A stretch of DNA of 64,000 bases from Siphonodentalium dalli (taxonomy: Eukaryota > Mollusca > Scaphopoda > Gadilida > Siphonodentaliidae): the NCBI GenBank assembly GCA_032622095.1, contig CP136064.1:278587614-278651613 (forward strand), given 5' to 3'. The notes beneath the pieces were generated by a model, which worked only from the letters and a program-made list of their open reading frames with translations, was not told the DNA's origin and searched no databases. Position 1 is the first letter of the stretch; each line of letters opens with the position of its first letter. The position numbers and the translations under genes are program-made. This document shows, piece by piece, positions 1 through 10,480 of the stretch.

Positions 1-2159
1 TGAAAGGAGCGAACATATGTCTCGCGTCGCTTTAATGGCATGTTATATGGGTGAAGGTTCACATTCTGAGTTAGGATGTATAAGTCCCTTTAATAACTGA
101 AATAATATATTTGAGCTCGATACGTTTGTATAAAATAGGCATTGGAAGCATGCAGCTATGTGTGGATGGGGTCTGACGCGAAACACAGTTAAAAAGCGCG
201 CTCGTGCAGTTAAGTATGCACCAGTCATTATACTGATTATCGCCCTTGCATTAAAATATCATAATTATTCTTAGACACGCCCTAGTATCTGTCACCAGAC
301 ACTGTACCTAGGCATATAACACACACAGAACCAACATTTTCTGTGCATAGCTGTAATAAATTGTCGAGAGCCAGTCTAAAAGCGTGTGAAACGCGTTCTT
401 GAAACGGAAAAGTTACATCATAAGATCCACCTTACATCTTAGATTAAGTCCATCTTAAGATCATCTTATGACATGGCTTCATAAAACAGGCCCCTGATTT
501 CAAAAATTTCTCACACCGGGTGCAACCAGACAACTATGTAACGCTCAAGTGGTCTATACACAACTATGTGATCTTGATCTCTAAGAGACCTGTGATGTAA
601 GATGAATCATAATTGCTTCCAGTCGCCCGGTGCAATTTATGACCATTTACGACACTGATCTCTGAGAAATCAGATGACATAGAATGAACAAATCACATGA
701 ACAATACATAAGTCAGGATAGGCTTCGTGGTATAACCACATAGAAAAATAGATCTGACACCAACAGGCTTTGTTTAGGCTGGGCCTATTACAGCCGAAGA
801 TGAAAAATGGAATAATTATAATGACTAGATAATATAAGTTCAACAAGTTTATTAAAGTTAACAAATGAAATTAGAATTTGCATATGTGAATAATATTTGA
901 TTAATTATGTTTTACAGTTATAATGTTGAAGGTGTGAAATAGGTGATTTCTGAGGTTGGTTGAATGTGACAAAACTTAAGTGGTTGAAATATTAAAGGAG
1001 AACAAAAGTATTTAATTTACTTAAATTAAAAGTTTACTTAAAATATAGCTAATAAGATATAATTATTATAAGTTAGAATATAAGCTAGTTAAACTTTATA
1101 AATGACAATTTACTCCTAATTTGAGTTTTTATAGTTCCCTAAATATTTCACCACACAAGTTGAATGAAACGTTCATTTATACATTTAATTTGTATTTTAT
1201 ATAAGTGATTACTTTTTGGTGTTCACATGTTTGACTTAGAAATATTTTAAGAATAGAAATTAGGTAACTGAAAAATGATCTAAGTCAGATAAATTTATTA
1301 AAGATTGACTTTAAATTTAACTATTTAAAGTATTTACTTTAAATATGACTATTTAGAGTATTTACTTTAAATATGAGAATGTATTTAAATATATGAATAT
1401 TTAAAGTATTTGTAACATTGGCATTTATTACTTGCCAATAGAAAACTATGAAGATTGAAGTAATTGGTGACAATAATTATCACAACATTTGTACATATAC
1501 AACACATAACAGAGACACAGTTATTTTCACTTTGTTTGTCTGTGATTATCAATATTTAGCCAATCAAAGTGTAAGTTGGGCACAACCAAATATCACACCA
1601 TGATTGGACTTAGTAAAATTCCACCCACCCAGGTCCCAATATAATATAAACTTATGAGTAATTACTTCCACGAAGGCTACGGTCCACACAGGCAAAAATT
1701 CACAGACTATTTGTTTGAAATAAGAATAAATCTCCATTTAAATATGGAGATGATAACTTAGCAGAATTTACATGCTAAGTCCAAAACATATTATTAATAC
1801 CATGAACTGAACATCTTAGCACCAATTACTTGCTAAGACTAGATGAATATGAATTAAGATATGCACTATGAAATGTATAAACACTTAAAGTGCTTGATAT
1901 TTTAACACTTTATTTGTGATTGTAAATAAGACACGAATTTGATCAATGATTGAGTTACCTTTTTCCAATGAATGGAACTATGATATATATTGATGTGAGA
2001 ATATGAAATAAAACACAAAGGCTGAAATAAAACCAAGTGGCCAAGGTAAGTTTTATTTCAGGATTCTGCCCTCCAATTAGCTTTAAGTAACTTAATGACT
2101 CACTTTATTTATTAGAAAAATATTTATTTGCTATGGCTGATAAATTTCTAAGCCATGTA
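1..2159. other. AT-rich noncoding DNA
   Basis: No convincing open frame, RNA gene or complete repeat was recognised on either strand. The stretch from about 830 is strongly AT-rich with many short homopolymer runs. Around 415-480 there are mirrored copies of an ATAAGAT/ATCTTA motif that could be the remains of a small inverted-repeat element, but I could not define its ends. Confidence 0.5.
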
Positions 2160-2453
2160 CCACTTCAGGCTATGACAAAGATAAAGTTGAGTGCACATTT
2201 CAAGTGGCTAAATAGTTAGGTACAACCTAGACTTATTACATGCCTCTTCAGGCTAGAATGGCATAAATGCCTAATAGGATAATAGAAATATTAATTGCCT
2301 CTTCAGGCCAAATATAAGCCATTTAATTAAAAAATCACTGATATTTGGCTCTCAACTTCGAGGATCTAGCCACTTCAGGCATTGTCCTAACTAGGCTTCT
2401 TCAAGCAAACTCAGCTGAGTACATACCACTTAATTCAACATGCCACTTCAGGC
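2160..2453 (+). repeat. Dispersed 12-bp motif cluster (GCCWCTTCAGGC)
   Basis: Five close matches to GCCWCTTCAGGC lie at 2160-2170 (first base missing), 2242-2253, 2297-2308, 2369-2380 and 2442-2453, with a weaker match near 2393-2405. The motif has GCCT/AGGC mirrored ends. Spacing varies from about 55 to 80 bases, so this is not a strict tandem array. It may be an eroded minisatellite or a cluster of protein-binding sites; function unknown. Confidence 0.5.
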
Positions 2454-3457
2454 TCTCACTGAAAATTCCCACCATGGAAGGATTCTGTCATATTTGACAG
2501 TAATAGTGCATGGCTACTTACAGCACTTGCACAAATACAACCAAGACATCTCATAACATTAGCCATTGAACAAATTAGTAATGAGCAACATCAAAAGCCA
2601 TTTGGAAATAGTAAAAGGAACACTATTGTTTTTAACTACTAAAAGTTAAATTACTTATTACAAAAGTTAGACATTACTTTAAGTAATTAAATAGCATTTA
2701 GCAATAACTTAGAAATAATAATTGCCTGAAAAACATAATAAGTTACAAAACCCATTTTACCAAATACCTAGCAGCAGAATGAACAGCAACAATTTTAAAT
2801 GAAGCGACAGAATATAGTTCTCAATGATGCCTATCTATATATACTTAAATCCTCTACCATTTTTGAGTGGTGGAGCAAACTGGCACAATGATTGGCCGGC
2901 TAATCGTTAACCCTCAACGATTGGCCAGCAGCTCCGCAACCAGAATATGGTAGAAAAAATAGTGCCAATTACGTTTGCGCATAATTAGCGTAATAATCAC
3001 AAGCTATTTATGAAACATTTGTAATATTTTATAAATAAGTACATAATAATTCATAATTATGCATAATTGTGGTGGACACATTTTTATTTTCAGTTAATGT
3101 GTAGTTTAGGCTGATTACGCAAAAATGTTTATACCAGCGTAGATGGCTGCGCCCATAAAGAACCGAAAATGCCAAATTTTGAAATTAAAGTTTTGACAAT
3201 AGATGCATAGTTAGCGCTTTAGTATAAATGACACTTTGCAAATATTAAGAGCACGATATAGTGAATAATTAAAGAGACTGTGGTAAGTTATGAACTAGTG
3301 ATTTGTGACTTATTACGTATGTTGTGATGAAACATTTGTAAGGTGAAACTTCTGAATACGATGAGATTGAGAATGGTGTAGAATACAAAATAGTTTGATG
3401 ATATGAATATTATGGTGTGGAGAATACGCGCACGATTAGATGGCAAAATATACTTAA
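2454..3457. other. AT-rich noncoding DNA
   Basis: No gene is seen. A short inverted repeat (AATCGTT...AACGATT) lies near 2910-2930 beside two ATTGGCC boxes. The rest is AT-rich without recognisable coding or repeat structure. Confidence 0.4.
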
Positions 3458-3788
3458 TCGGGGTTCACGAATAGATAGCGATTAATCTCCAATCACAGTA
3501 ACAGTACCGCGAGAGTTCATGATTGATTTAGGTTAGCATTATTTACGAAATAACGGACATAATATTTGAATAAGTGTTTTTAAAGAGCGTTCCAATATCT
3601 TCCCCGAACCAAACCAGCCTTTTTTGAACACTTCGACTCAGAACAAATCTCCGTCAATTCGTCAAAGTATACGTTCTATATAGAGTTATCACCCTTCCGA
3701 TTAACTCAGAACACCAGGGTAATCCTAACATCGCGGGGCACGCGTTACTACGATTGAATATCAATCGGTATATTATCGTGAACCCCAA
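3458..3788. mobile_element. Small TIR element (MITE-like)
   Basis: The ends carry a 13-base inverted repeat: TCGGGGTTCACGA at the left and its complement TCGTGAACCCC(A) at the right. The interior has no ORF. TTAA-like sequence flanks both sides (ACTTAAT on the left, AATTAAAG on the right), which may be part of the target. The right end abuts the next MITE, so the two elements are adjacent or nested. Family unassigned. Confidence 0.5.
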
Positions 3789-3789
3789 T

Positions 3790-4259
3790 TAAAGGCCCAC
3801 ATCATTTTCGAACCCCCCGATTATATTTTATAAAACATATGCCATATTATATATGGAGGAAGCTCCAAAACGTTTTATCAACTTAACAGGTATAATAAAC
3901 TGAGGACATGTTGTTTTTGTTGAGGTGCCAACGCGTTTTGTCATCTAGATTGCAGTAAAAAGCAGTATATTTTCAATGCAGGGGGAATAACTCTATATAT
4001 TAAAGATAGAGTTCTTCCCCTTCCATTGAAAAAGTTAGAATTATGTTGCAATTGTGGGAGCCAAAAAGGGGGAGGAGTCATTCTATGATTTAAGCAGTGT
4101 TCTATTTCTCTGTGGGCATCTTCTGAGACACAGATGTTTCAAATAGTGATGAATTATAGTATTTTAATCATATTTTATGCCATAGATTGTTATTAAAACC
4201 GTATATCAAGCCACTATAAAAATAATAATCGGCGACTCGAAAATTAAGTGGGCCTTTAA
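3790..4259. mobile_element. TTAA-flanked MITE with internal stem-loop
   Basis: Both ends show an inverted repeat of about 20 bases, beginning TTAAAGGCCCAC on the left and ending GTGGGCCTTTAA on the right; the arms also share an ATTTTCGA block. TTAA at both outer edges would suit piggyBac-type insertion (family knowledge). There is no coding capacity. Internally 3973-4029 forms a long hairpin: TCAATG pairs with CATTGA and an AACTCTA/TAGAGTT stem lies inside. A second, inverted and partial copy lies at 45855-46040. Confidence 0.6.
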
Positions 4260-4439
4260 GTGTCTTTCGCTATCAAATCGTGTGCGTATTAGGTGTTCTC
4301 CTGCACAGTTAGAACATTAAAAATGGAATTGTTTATATATTATTGAGGGGTGTTCGGGAAATATAATCAGATGACAGACATAAACACATATACAAAAAGT
4401 GAAGAAGGAGCCTGATTCGTTATTAGAAAATAATGAATT

Positions 4440-4800
4440 TATGAACTTATTACTTGAACATTTCCCAAGGGATGTACTCTTCTATAAGTATGTTAAGGGC
4501 TAATCATTATGTGATTAAGGTGTTTCTCGACCGTTGACCATTTCATAAGGGAATGGCTCGTCTATCTGGATAAAGGTATTATCATGAGTTTGTTGAACTT
4601 ATTAGTTGAACATGTCACAAGGGAATGGCTCGTATATCTAGATAAAGGGGTTATAATGAATGTGTTGAACCTATTACTTGAACATTTCTGAGAGGCAGTT
4701 CACGCCTATAAGTATATTAAGGGCTAATGTGGTTAATTAGTTTTTTTTACCGTTGAACATTTCCAATGGGAATGGCTCGATCTAGATAAAGGGATTGTAA
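4440..4800. repeat. Degenerate repeat block, opposite in sense to the following satellite
   Basis: About four diverged units share GAACATTTCC(C)AAGGGA(A)TG and a TAAGG/TAAAGG stretch, spaced 80-100 bases apart. The motif is the reverse complement of the CCCATAGGAAATGTTC portion of the adjacent 66-bp satellite, so the satellite changes strand near 4800. Confidence 0.5.
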
Positions 4801-5691
4801 TGGCAATAAGTTTAACCCTTTCTATACTAGAACACAATTGATGAGTAGTTGTCCCATATGAAATATTAAGATAATAAGTTAACCCTTTCTATATTAAATC
4901 ATCATTCATGAGTAATTATACCCCAGGAAATGTTCAGAGAATACGTTTAACTCTTTCTATACTAAAGTATTACCGATGAGTAGTTATCCTATAGGAAATG
5001 TTCAGATAATAACTTAACCCTTTCTATACTAACTACTCATTGTTGAGCAGTTATCCCATAGGAAATATTCAGATAATAAGTTCACCCTTTCTATGCTAAA
5101 TCATCATTAATGAGTAGTTACCCCATAGGAAATGTTCAGATAATAAGATTAACAATTTCTGTACAAAATATTCATTGGTCAATAGTTAGTTATCCCATAG
5201 GAAATGTTCAGATAATAAGTTAACCCTTTCTATAATTAATCATCATTGATGAGCAGTTATCCAATAGGAAATGTTCAGATAATAAGCTTAACCCTTTCTA
5301 TACTAAAGCTTAAATGATGAGTAGATATCCCATAGCAAATGTTCAGATAATAAGTATAACCTTTTGTATACTAAAGCTCCCTTGATGAGTAGTTATCACA
5401 TAGGACATGTTCAGATAATAAGTTTAACTCTTTCTCTACTAAATAATCATTGATAAGTGTTCATTTTAACCCTTTCTATACTAAAGCTTCATTGACGAGT
5501 AGTTATCCCATATATGCAATGTTCAGATGATAAGTTAACCCTTCCTATACTAAATAATCATTAATGAGTAGTTTTTCCATATGCAATGTTCAGATAATAA
5601 GTTAACCCTTCCTATACTAAATCATTATTAACGAGTAGTTATGCCATAGGAAATGTTCTGATAATAAGTTCAACAGCCGATATATATAATA
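4801..5691 (+). repeat. ~66-bp satellite, about 13 units
   Basis: Units of roughly 66-70 bases repeat the order: AATAAGTTAACCC, TTTCTATACTAAA, ATTGATGAGTAGTTATCCC, ATAGGAAATGTTCAG. Copies are moderately diverged with small indels and there is no coding frame. The array is interrupted at 5692 by a Helitron-like element. A lone further unit reappears at about 6800-6875. Confidence 0.8.
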
Positions 5692-6457
5692 CTAGCCGAT
5701 GAGTCCGACGTTGTCGGGCTATTCAAAAACCAAATTTCAAGTCGATAGCTCCACCCATTTCCGAGATCTCGTCTGCGCATGTGCGAAGCTGGCGTCGCAT
5801 GGGCTCGGCGACCCGATAAAATTCGTATCCGGGCCAAGATACATTCACATACGAAATTGCAAGTCGATAGCTCCACCCGTTTCCGAGATCTCGTCTGCGC
5901 ATGCGCGAAGCTGGCGTCGCACGGGATCGGCGACCAGATAAAATTCGTATCCGGGCCAAGATACATTCACATACCAAATTTCAAGTCGATAGCTCCACCC
6001 GTTTCCGAGATCTGGTCTGCGCATGCGCGAAGCTTGCGTCGCAGGGGCTCGGCGACCCGATAAAAATCGTATCCGGGGCTAGATACACCCAGCCCGACGT
6101 TGTCCGGGCTATTCAAAAACCGAATTTCAAGTCGATAGACCCACCCGTTTCCGAGATCTGGTCTGCGCATGCGCGAAGCTGGCGTCGCATGGGCTCGGCG
6201 ACCCGATAAAATTCGTATCTGGGGCAAGATACATTCACATACCAAATTTCAAGTCGATAGCTCCACCCGTTTCCGAGATCTCGTCTGCGCATGCGCCGCA
6301 CGGGCGTCGCACGGGCTCGCCAATACGACGTTGACGACCGCCTGGTCAAACTACACACACGTACCAAGTTTCGTCCCGATCGGTCGAGAATCGTAGATTT
6401 GTATAAATGACATACAGACATACAGACAGACAAACAGAGGTCTTCAAAATATATATG
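5692..6457 (-). mobile_element. Non-autonomous Helitron-like element with 122-bp internal repeats
   Basis: On the minus strand the element ends in CTAG followed by T, and a short hairpin (CCGAC gtt GTCGG) lies just inside. That is the classic Helitron 3-prime terminus (family knowledge). The opposite end carries the GACAGACAAACAGAGGTCTTC/ATATAT-type sequence shared with other Helitron copies in this window; its exact edge is uncertain. No Rep-helicase ORF is present. It is inserted in the 66-bp satellite. Confidence 0.6.
5730..6310 (+). repeat. 122-bp minisatellite, about 5 units
   Basis: The anchor GTCTGCGCATG recurs at 5771, 5893, 6015, 6161 and 6283, giving a 122-bp period with one 146-bp step caused by an inserted CGACGTTGTCCGGGC block. 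Each unit has the order: AAATTTCAAGTCGATAGC, TCCACCCGTTTCCGAGATCT, GCGCATGCGC, GGCGACCCGATAAAATT. The ORFs of 75-106 codons that run through it on both strands change frame at each unit (122 is not a multiple of 3), so they are artefacts. The same unit recurs in array monomers at 27.9, 32.7, 34.1 and 35.3 kb. Confidence 0.9.
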
Positions 6458-6908
6458 AGAATGTGTGTCTATATATATACTTTATAGAATCGTAAAACTG
6501 CTGCACCGATCGAGACCAAACTTCCCATCTAAGGGTAAAAACACACGTGAATGGTGCAGGCGGCACTATGTACCGCATGCTTCCGTCTGTGTGGGGCTCC
6601 CTGAGGGTTAAAACATAACTTATAATAGATGCATCAATAATGCGATATTCCCCGTTCCTTGCTGAATCCAACTGGTAGCATCAACATTAACCCTCAGAGA
6701 ACCTCACATAGAATGCTGAAGGGGACACTCTGTACTGCATACTTCCATCTGTGTGAGGGTCCATGAGGGTTAAAACATGCACCAATGCGACATTCCCTGT
6801 TGAGGATTAACCATTTCTCAACTAAAATCTCACTGACTATTAGGTCGCAAAGGAAATGTTCAGATAATAAGTTCAACCAACAGGTCGCTGCTCGTAACTA
6901 TATACGTA
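6458..6908. repeat. Two diverged ~160-bp direct repeats plus a satellite unit
   Basis: Two related blocks (about 6545-6665 and 6705-6800) share CTTCCRTCTGTGTG and the GAGGGTTAAAACAT ending. The stretch 6800-6880 resembles the 66-bp satellite (AGGAAATGTTCAGATAATAAG). No gene is seen. Confidence 0.5.
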
Positions 6909-7121
6909 CAGTAATGCCCAAAGTAATTGACCACTTAACGACAGCAGAATTATGGGTAATTTTTCAGGATTTAGTGGGAAATATGGCTTGTTGCCATTCA
7001 TCGGAAAGCTCTCGTCGAGAGCTTTCCGATTAATGGCAACTAGCCATATTTCCGACTAAATCCTGAAAAATTACCCATAATTCTGCTGTCGTTAAGTGGT
7101 CAATTACTTTGGGAATTACTG
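6909..7121. mobile_element. Near-perfect palindromic MITE, TA target
   Basis: The whole 213-base unit is one inverted repeat: two arms of about 105 bases meet at GCTCTCGTCGAGAGC near 7015. The ends read CAGTAAT... and ...ATTACTG, flanked by TA at 6907-6908 and 7122-7123, which fits a Tc1/mariner-type TA duplication. Only a few mismatches separate the arms (for example GCCC against GGGA near the ends), so the element is young or maintained. It encodes no protein. Confidence 0.85.
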
Positions 7122-7194
7122 TATGTTCTTTCTATGTACATTGTTAGACCCCGCGTATTACCGGATCACAATGCTGTCTCAGCTTCAACAAAAC

Positions 7195-7460
7195 CATTCA
7201 CGACCTCACCCAATTACAGTTACTATAGCAACCGTGACCATTGTTAGAAGCCATCTAATATTTAACTGTCGCAGCTTCATCCAAGAACTACAATTCATAT
7301 CCGCGACTAGCTACTGTTACTATAGCAACCATTATTAGAAGCCGTCTAATATTTAACTGTCGCAGCTTGACCCAAGAACTACAATTCATATCCGCGACTA
7401 GCTACTGTTACTATAGCAACAATTATTTGACCCCAACTACTATACAAATGGACAGCTTCA
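7195..7460 (+). repeat. 91-bp minisatellite, about 3 units
   Basis: The block CTAATATTTAACTGTCGCAG recurs at 7255 and 7346, a 91-base period. Each unit also contains the palindrome-like 14-mer GTTACTATAGCAAC. The first and last units are partial. The array lies 80-350 bases beyond the stop codon of the minus-strand TLR gene. Confidence 0.8.
7219..7420. promoter_or_regulatory. Three perfect RFX X-box-type motifs
   Basis: GTTACTATAGCAAC occurs at 7219-7232, 7316-7329 and 7407-7420. It satisfies the published RFX-factor X-box consensus GTHNYYATRRNAAC at every position (consensus from established knowledge). The copies are part of the 91-bp minisatellite, so their number reflects repeat expansion. 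Whether they act as regulatory sites is inference; no ciliary gene was recognised next to them. Confidence 0.4.
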
Positions 7461-7542
7461 TCCATGAACAACCACTCACTTCCGATGAGAGATTACGGTT
7501 ACTATTAATAGACATCAATGTTCGAACCAGTCTGGTGTCGGA

Positions 7543-9471
7543 TTAAAGTACCGTCTCAGCTTCCTGGATAACATTAGCCGCAGCAGCTTGTCCTTCGTCG
7601 GCTCTCGGCTGCACGTCCAACATTCTACGCCTAGCGCCTCGTCGCGCCCGATCCCTCCTGTCCCTTCGCTTGTCACTCAAAGCATACGTCATCCTCTCAC
7701 GAAGCAGAACGTCGTCCGCTTTAATATATGTATAGAAACGCAAGCACTTCCGGATGTCAGAGTCCATCTGGTCATCGGCTATTTCCTCCAATAAGATGAA
7801 TATAATCTTTTGTTTCCGCTCCCGAATGCTGTGGTCGAATGCTGACCGGAACTCATATATACACCATTCACTACGGAGAAAATTGCGGCTTAGAACGAGT
7901 ATTGTGAATCGGCTCCATTCAATTGCGTCAGCAATATTTTCAGCGATAGATTTCCCGGGAACAAAGTCCTTGTGGTGGAGGCAGATTTTGAAGTCGTTTC
8001 CATCCTCTGTCAGCATTGGGAAGAGTGTCCTAATCACCCACGTGCGATCTACATCGCAGCCTGAATAAGCTACGAACGCATCATATCGTTTGTTCTCGTC
8101 GAAATCACGTGACTCAAATGGTAGAACTAATCCGCATTTCGTATATATTACGACGCGCAGCGCTGTGCGATACTTGAACATAAACACGAAAATCATAACG
8201 GTTAGAGCGACAATCGTGGCAATTAAACTTATAGATGTTTCTAGTTTTAAATAAATGTTTTCGGCGATGGGTCCATCATTATTCCGACATATATCCGAGA
8301 TAGTAAGCTGTTCGAGATATTTCCCAGCAAACTGTTTAGGAGAAGCACATTTTTCACTCCAAAGGTACGCATAATTGGCCAACAGGGATATTTCCCAGAG
8401 GAACGACATTCGACAATCGCAATCCAGTTGATTGTTTTGTAAATTCACAAATATGGATGTTGCGTTGACTAAATGTTCGAAGTCCGCTTTGCTGATAGTT
8501 GTAATCTTGTTATGGGACAGGTCAATTGTCACATTAGGCTTTGTAAATGCATAAGAGTTTAGGATCTCAATGTCCCTGATAGAGTTGTGAGAGAGGTTTA
8601 CATATATGGACTCCCTCCCCGCTAGAAGTTCTAACTGAGCCGATGTAACATTCTGGATCTCATTGTGTGAAAAGTCGAATATCAGATGCCGAGATGATTT
8701 TAGCTGAGAAGTATTGAAGACCTCGAGGAACTGGATATTATTGTGCGACAAATTTATCAATCCTAGTTGTGAACTTCGTTTCAATGTTCGAATGAACCCT
8801 CCACCAAAAGGGAACCTTGTGAGTCCACATTTTCCCGCATCAAATATTTGCAAGACCGGCATTGAAGGAAATATTTCTTCCTCAGTCAGGAGAGGATTCG
8901 ATTTACCTGGGCACCACCGGAAAAACATTAGTGACATATATGTAGTTATTTGTTCACGAAGACCTACGTGATCATTGACGGCCATATCCACCACCAATCC
9001 AACATCATCCACAACTTCCAGCACTTCTAAATAAGTCCACATACTAACGTAAGGAAAAATCAAACTACAACCGTTTAAATACAAAACTCGCAAATTACAC
9101 ATTGAAAATAGAGTTACACAAGGTATCTGTTTGAATACATATCTTCTACAATCCAAGCGATATGCAACTGGAAACATTGATGTTTTGGGAGGGCTATAAT
9201 TATATTCGAGCATGGCATACAAGGCCTCAGATGCGTTCAAGTTGATCGTTGAGCACTCTATTTGAAACATTGGATGCTGTTTTGGTCTGATTTTCCGGTC
9301 ATGTGCCACTTGGGCATCAGGAAGGAATGTTCCGTTCGGTGTACATTCGCAATCACGATAAGACAATAAATCCAGTACACCCTGAGGATCTCCGTCATCC
9401 TGATCATACTGACATTTTCCATCAGCAAGAGCAAGCGCACAAAGCAACACGATTCCTATGCTGGTGTCCAT
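7543..9471 (-). CDS. Toll-like receptor (LRR ectodomain, TM, TIR domain), single exon
   Basis: Encodes a 642-residue type I membrane receptor of the Toll/TLR family, expected to sense extracellular ligands and signal through a cytosolic TIR domain. I chose the ATG at 9471: it has a strong Kozak context (GTTGCCATGG) and is followed by a signal peptide (DTSIGIVLLCALALADG). The frame stays open upstream to a GTG at 9798, but that extension looks noncoding. In mature order: a Cys-rich N-terminal cap, about eight leucine-rich repeats (INLSHNNI, FDFSHNEI, VNLSHNSI, IDLSHNKI), one LRR C-terminal cap (CDCRMSFLW...C...C), a TM helix about 412-433, and TIR from about residue 462. TIR box 1 is RYDAFVAYS; box 2 is ICLHHKDFVPGKSI. 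The C-terminal FW of box 3 is not seen (RM at that place), and a basic tail rich in Arg follows. The single cysteine cap makes it a short V-type (sccTLR-like) receptor. No frameshift is seen. Confidence 0.93.
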   Translation of the reverse strand: MDTSIGIVLLCALALADGKCQYDQDDGDPQGVLDLLSYRDCECTPNGTFLPDAQVAHDRKIRPKQHPMFQIECSTINLNASEALYAMLEYNYSPPKTSMFPVAYRLDCRRYVFKQIPCVTLFSMCNLRVLYLNGCSLIFPYVSMWTYLEVLEVVDDVGLVVDMAVNDHVGLREQITTYMSLMFFRWCPGKSNPLLTEEEIFPSMPVLQIFDAGKCGLTRFPFGGGFIRTLKRSSQLGLINLSHNNIQFLEVFNTSQLKSSRHLIFDFSHNEIQNVTSAQLELLAGRESIYVNLSHNSIRDIEILNSYAFTKPNVTIDLSHNKITTISKADFEHLVNATSIFVNLQNNQLDCDCRMSFLWEISLLANYAYLWSEKCASPKQFAGKYLEQLTISDICRNNDGPIAENIYLKLETSISLIATIVALTVMIFVFMFKYRTALRVVIYTKCGLVLPFESRDFDENKRYDAFVAYSGCDVDRTWVIRTLFPMLTEDGNDFKICLHHKDFVPGKSIAENIADAIEWSRFTILVLSRNFLRSEWCIYEFRSAFDHSIRERKQKIIFILLEEIADDQMDSDIRKCLRFYTYIKADDVLLRERMTYALSDKRRDRRDRARRGARRRMLDVQPRADEGQAAAANVIQEAETVL

Positions 9472-10334
9472 GGCAACAGAACGGGCACAGGTCGCAGCCC
9501 GCTGTGTGATCGTTATGCAGTTACTATAAATCTCACATGCTCCAGTAAAGTGCAGAGCTGACAGCATAATAATTTTCACTAGCTGAATAAACTGCAGAGA
9601 GCAACATAATTCCCGCAGCAGGTTCCATATTCCAATATAATTGTGTTTTCCCTTAGTTTCCACAAAGAATTCAGCAACCGAGCATGCAGCGATCACACGA
9701 TCCGTAAAGTACATGTTAGATGAAGAGGCGACAGTTGTCTCCCTTGTTTGGCGCAATCTATCAGAGTTGTCTATCTTATCGACATTCACCGCTGTCACAC
9801 TACCGAATTTGACACGATTCTTGTAAATTCAGAGAAATGCAGGATTTCGAAAGCTATGACACATACTGATAACATAATATCCGGCTCGTGTTCGCACCGA
9901 TCCATAAATGATTTGTGTGATGGGACTATTTTGTTGACATAATTATACCATTATATTATAATCGCGTTGACATGTGAATGACATATTTCGTGGAGAGAAC
10001 TGGTACACCATGCACCCAATATCTATGAGTGTTGTCTCACCGATTTCTCCTCTGCCGAAGAGCCGAGTTAAAATGTACTCTCTGTTGTCTGCTAAATTAA
10101 TCTGCACTACATCATATTAGGGGGTGGTCCCGTGCAGCTTGAGATTAAAGCTTTTCTGCGATTTTTGTGACTCGATATCGCAATAAAAATTGAATAATTA
10201 CCCAGGAAATTTTCATAATTGTAAGCGACGCAAAGCAAAATCGTTGACAAATAACTTAAATCCTAAGCTTTGAGTTGTAATATTCATGCATCACAGCGAA
10301 GTACATAATTAAGGAACGGGTAATAACCCCTGAC
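9472..10334. other. 5-prime flank of the TLR gene, no gene recognised
   Basis: The TLR frame continues open to 9798 without an ATG before the chosen start, so this may hold 5-prime UTR and promoter. No TATA box at a clear distance, upstream exon or repeat was identified. The part beyond about 9950 is AT-rich and featureless. Confidence 0.4.
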
Positions 10335-10400
10335 TCAATGGCACTCTGAGGCACCCACTGGCTCGATGCCGCTCTGGGAAATACCATCGGCTACCCTTTT

Positions 10401-10480
10401 GGGTGCCCCATGACTGCCACTCTGGGCGCCCAATGACTGCCACTCTCGGCGCCCCAATGACTGCCACTCTAGGGCACCAC
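10401..10480 (+). repeat. 23-24-bp minisatellite, about 3.5 units
   Basis: TGACTGCCACTCT recurs at 10411, 10434 and 10458, separated by G/C-rich GGCGCCCCAA-type spacers. It lies in a locally GC-rich patch (10335-10510) unlike the surrounding AT-rich DNA. An 84-codon minus-strand frame across it is a by-product of the repeat. Confidence 0.75.

Noticed and set aside
5670-6433. Several 75-106-codon frames on both strands (RRRDLGNGWSYRLE-type proteins)
   Set aside because: They run through the 122-bp tandem units and change frame every unit because 122 is not a multiple of 3; equivalent frames appear at every copy of the repeat (27.8, 32.7, 34.0, 35.2 kb).
9472-9798. N-terminal extension of the TLR frame to a GTG codon
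   Set aside because: No ATG in the extension is followed by a signal peptide; the ATG at 9471 has a strong Kozak context and a signal peptide.
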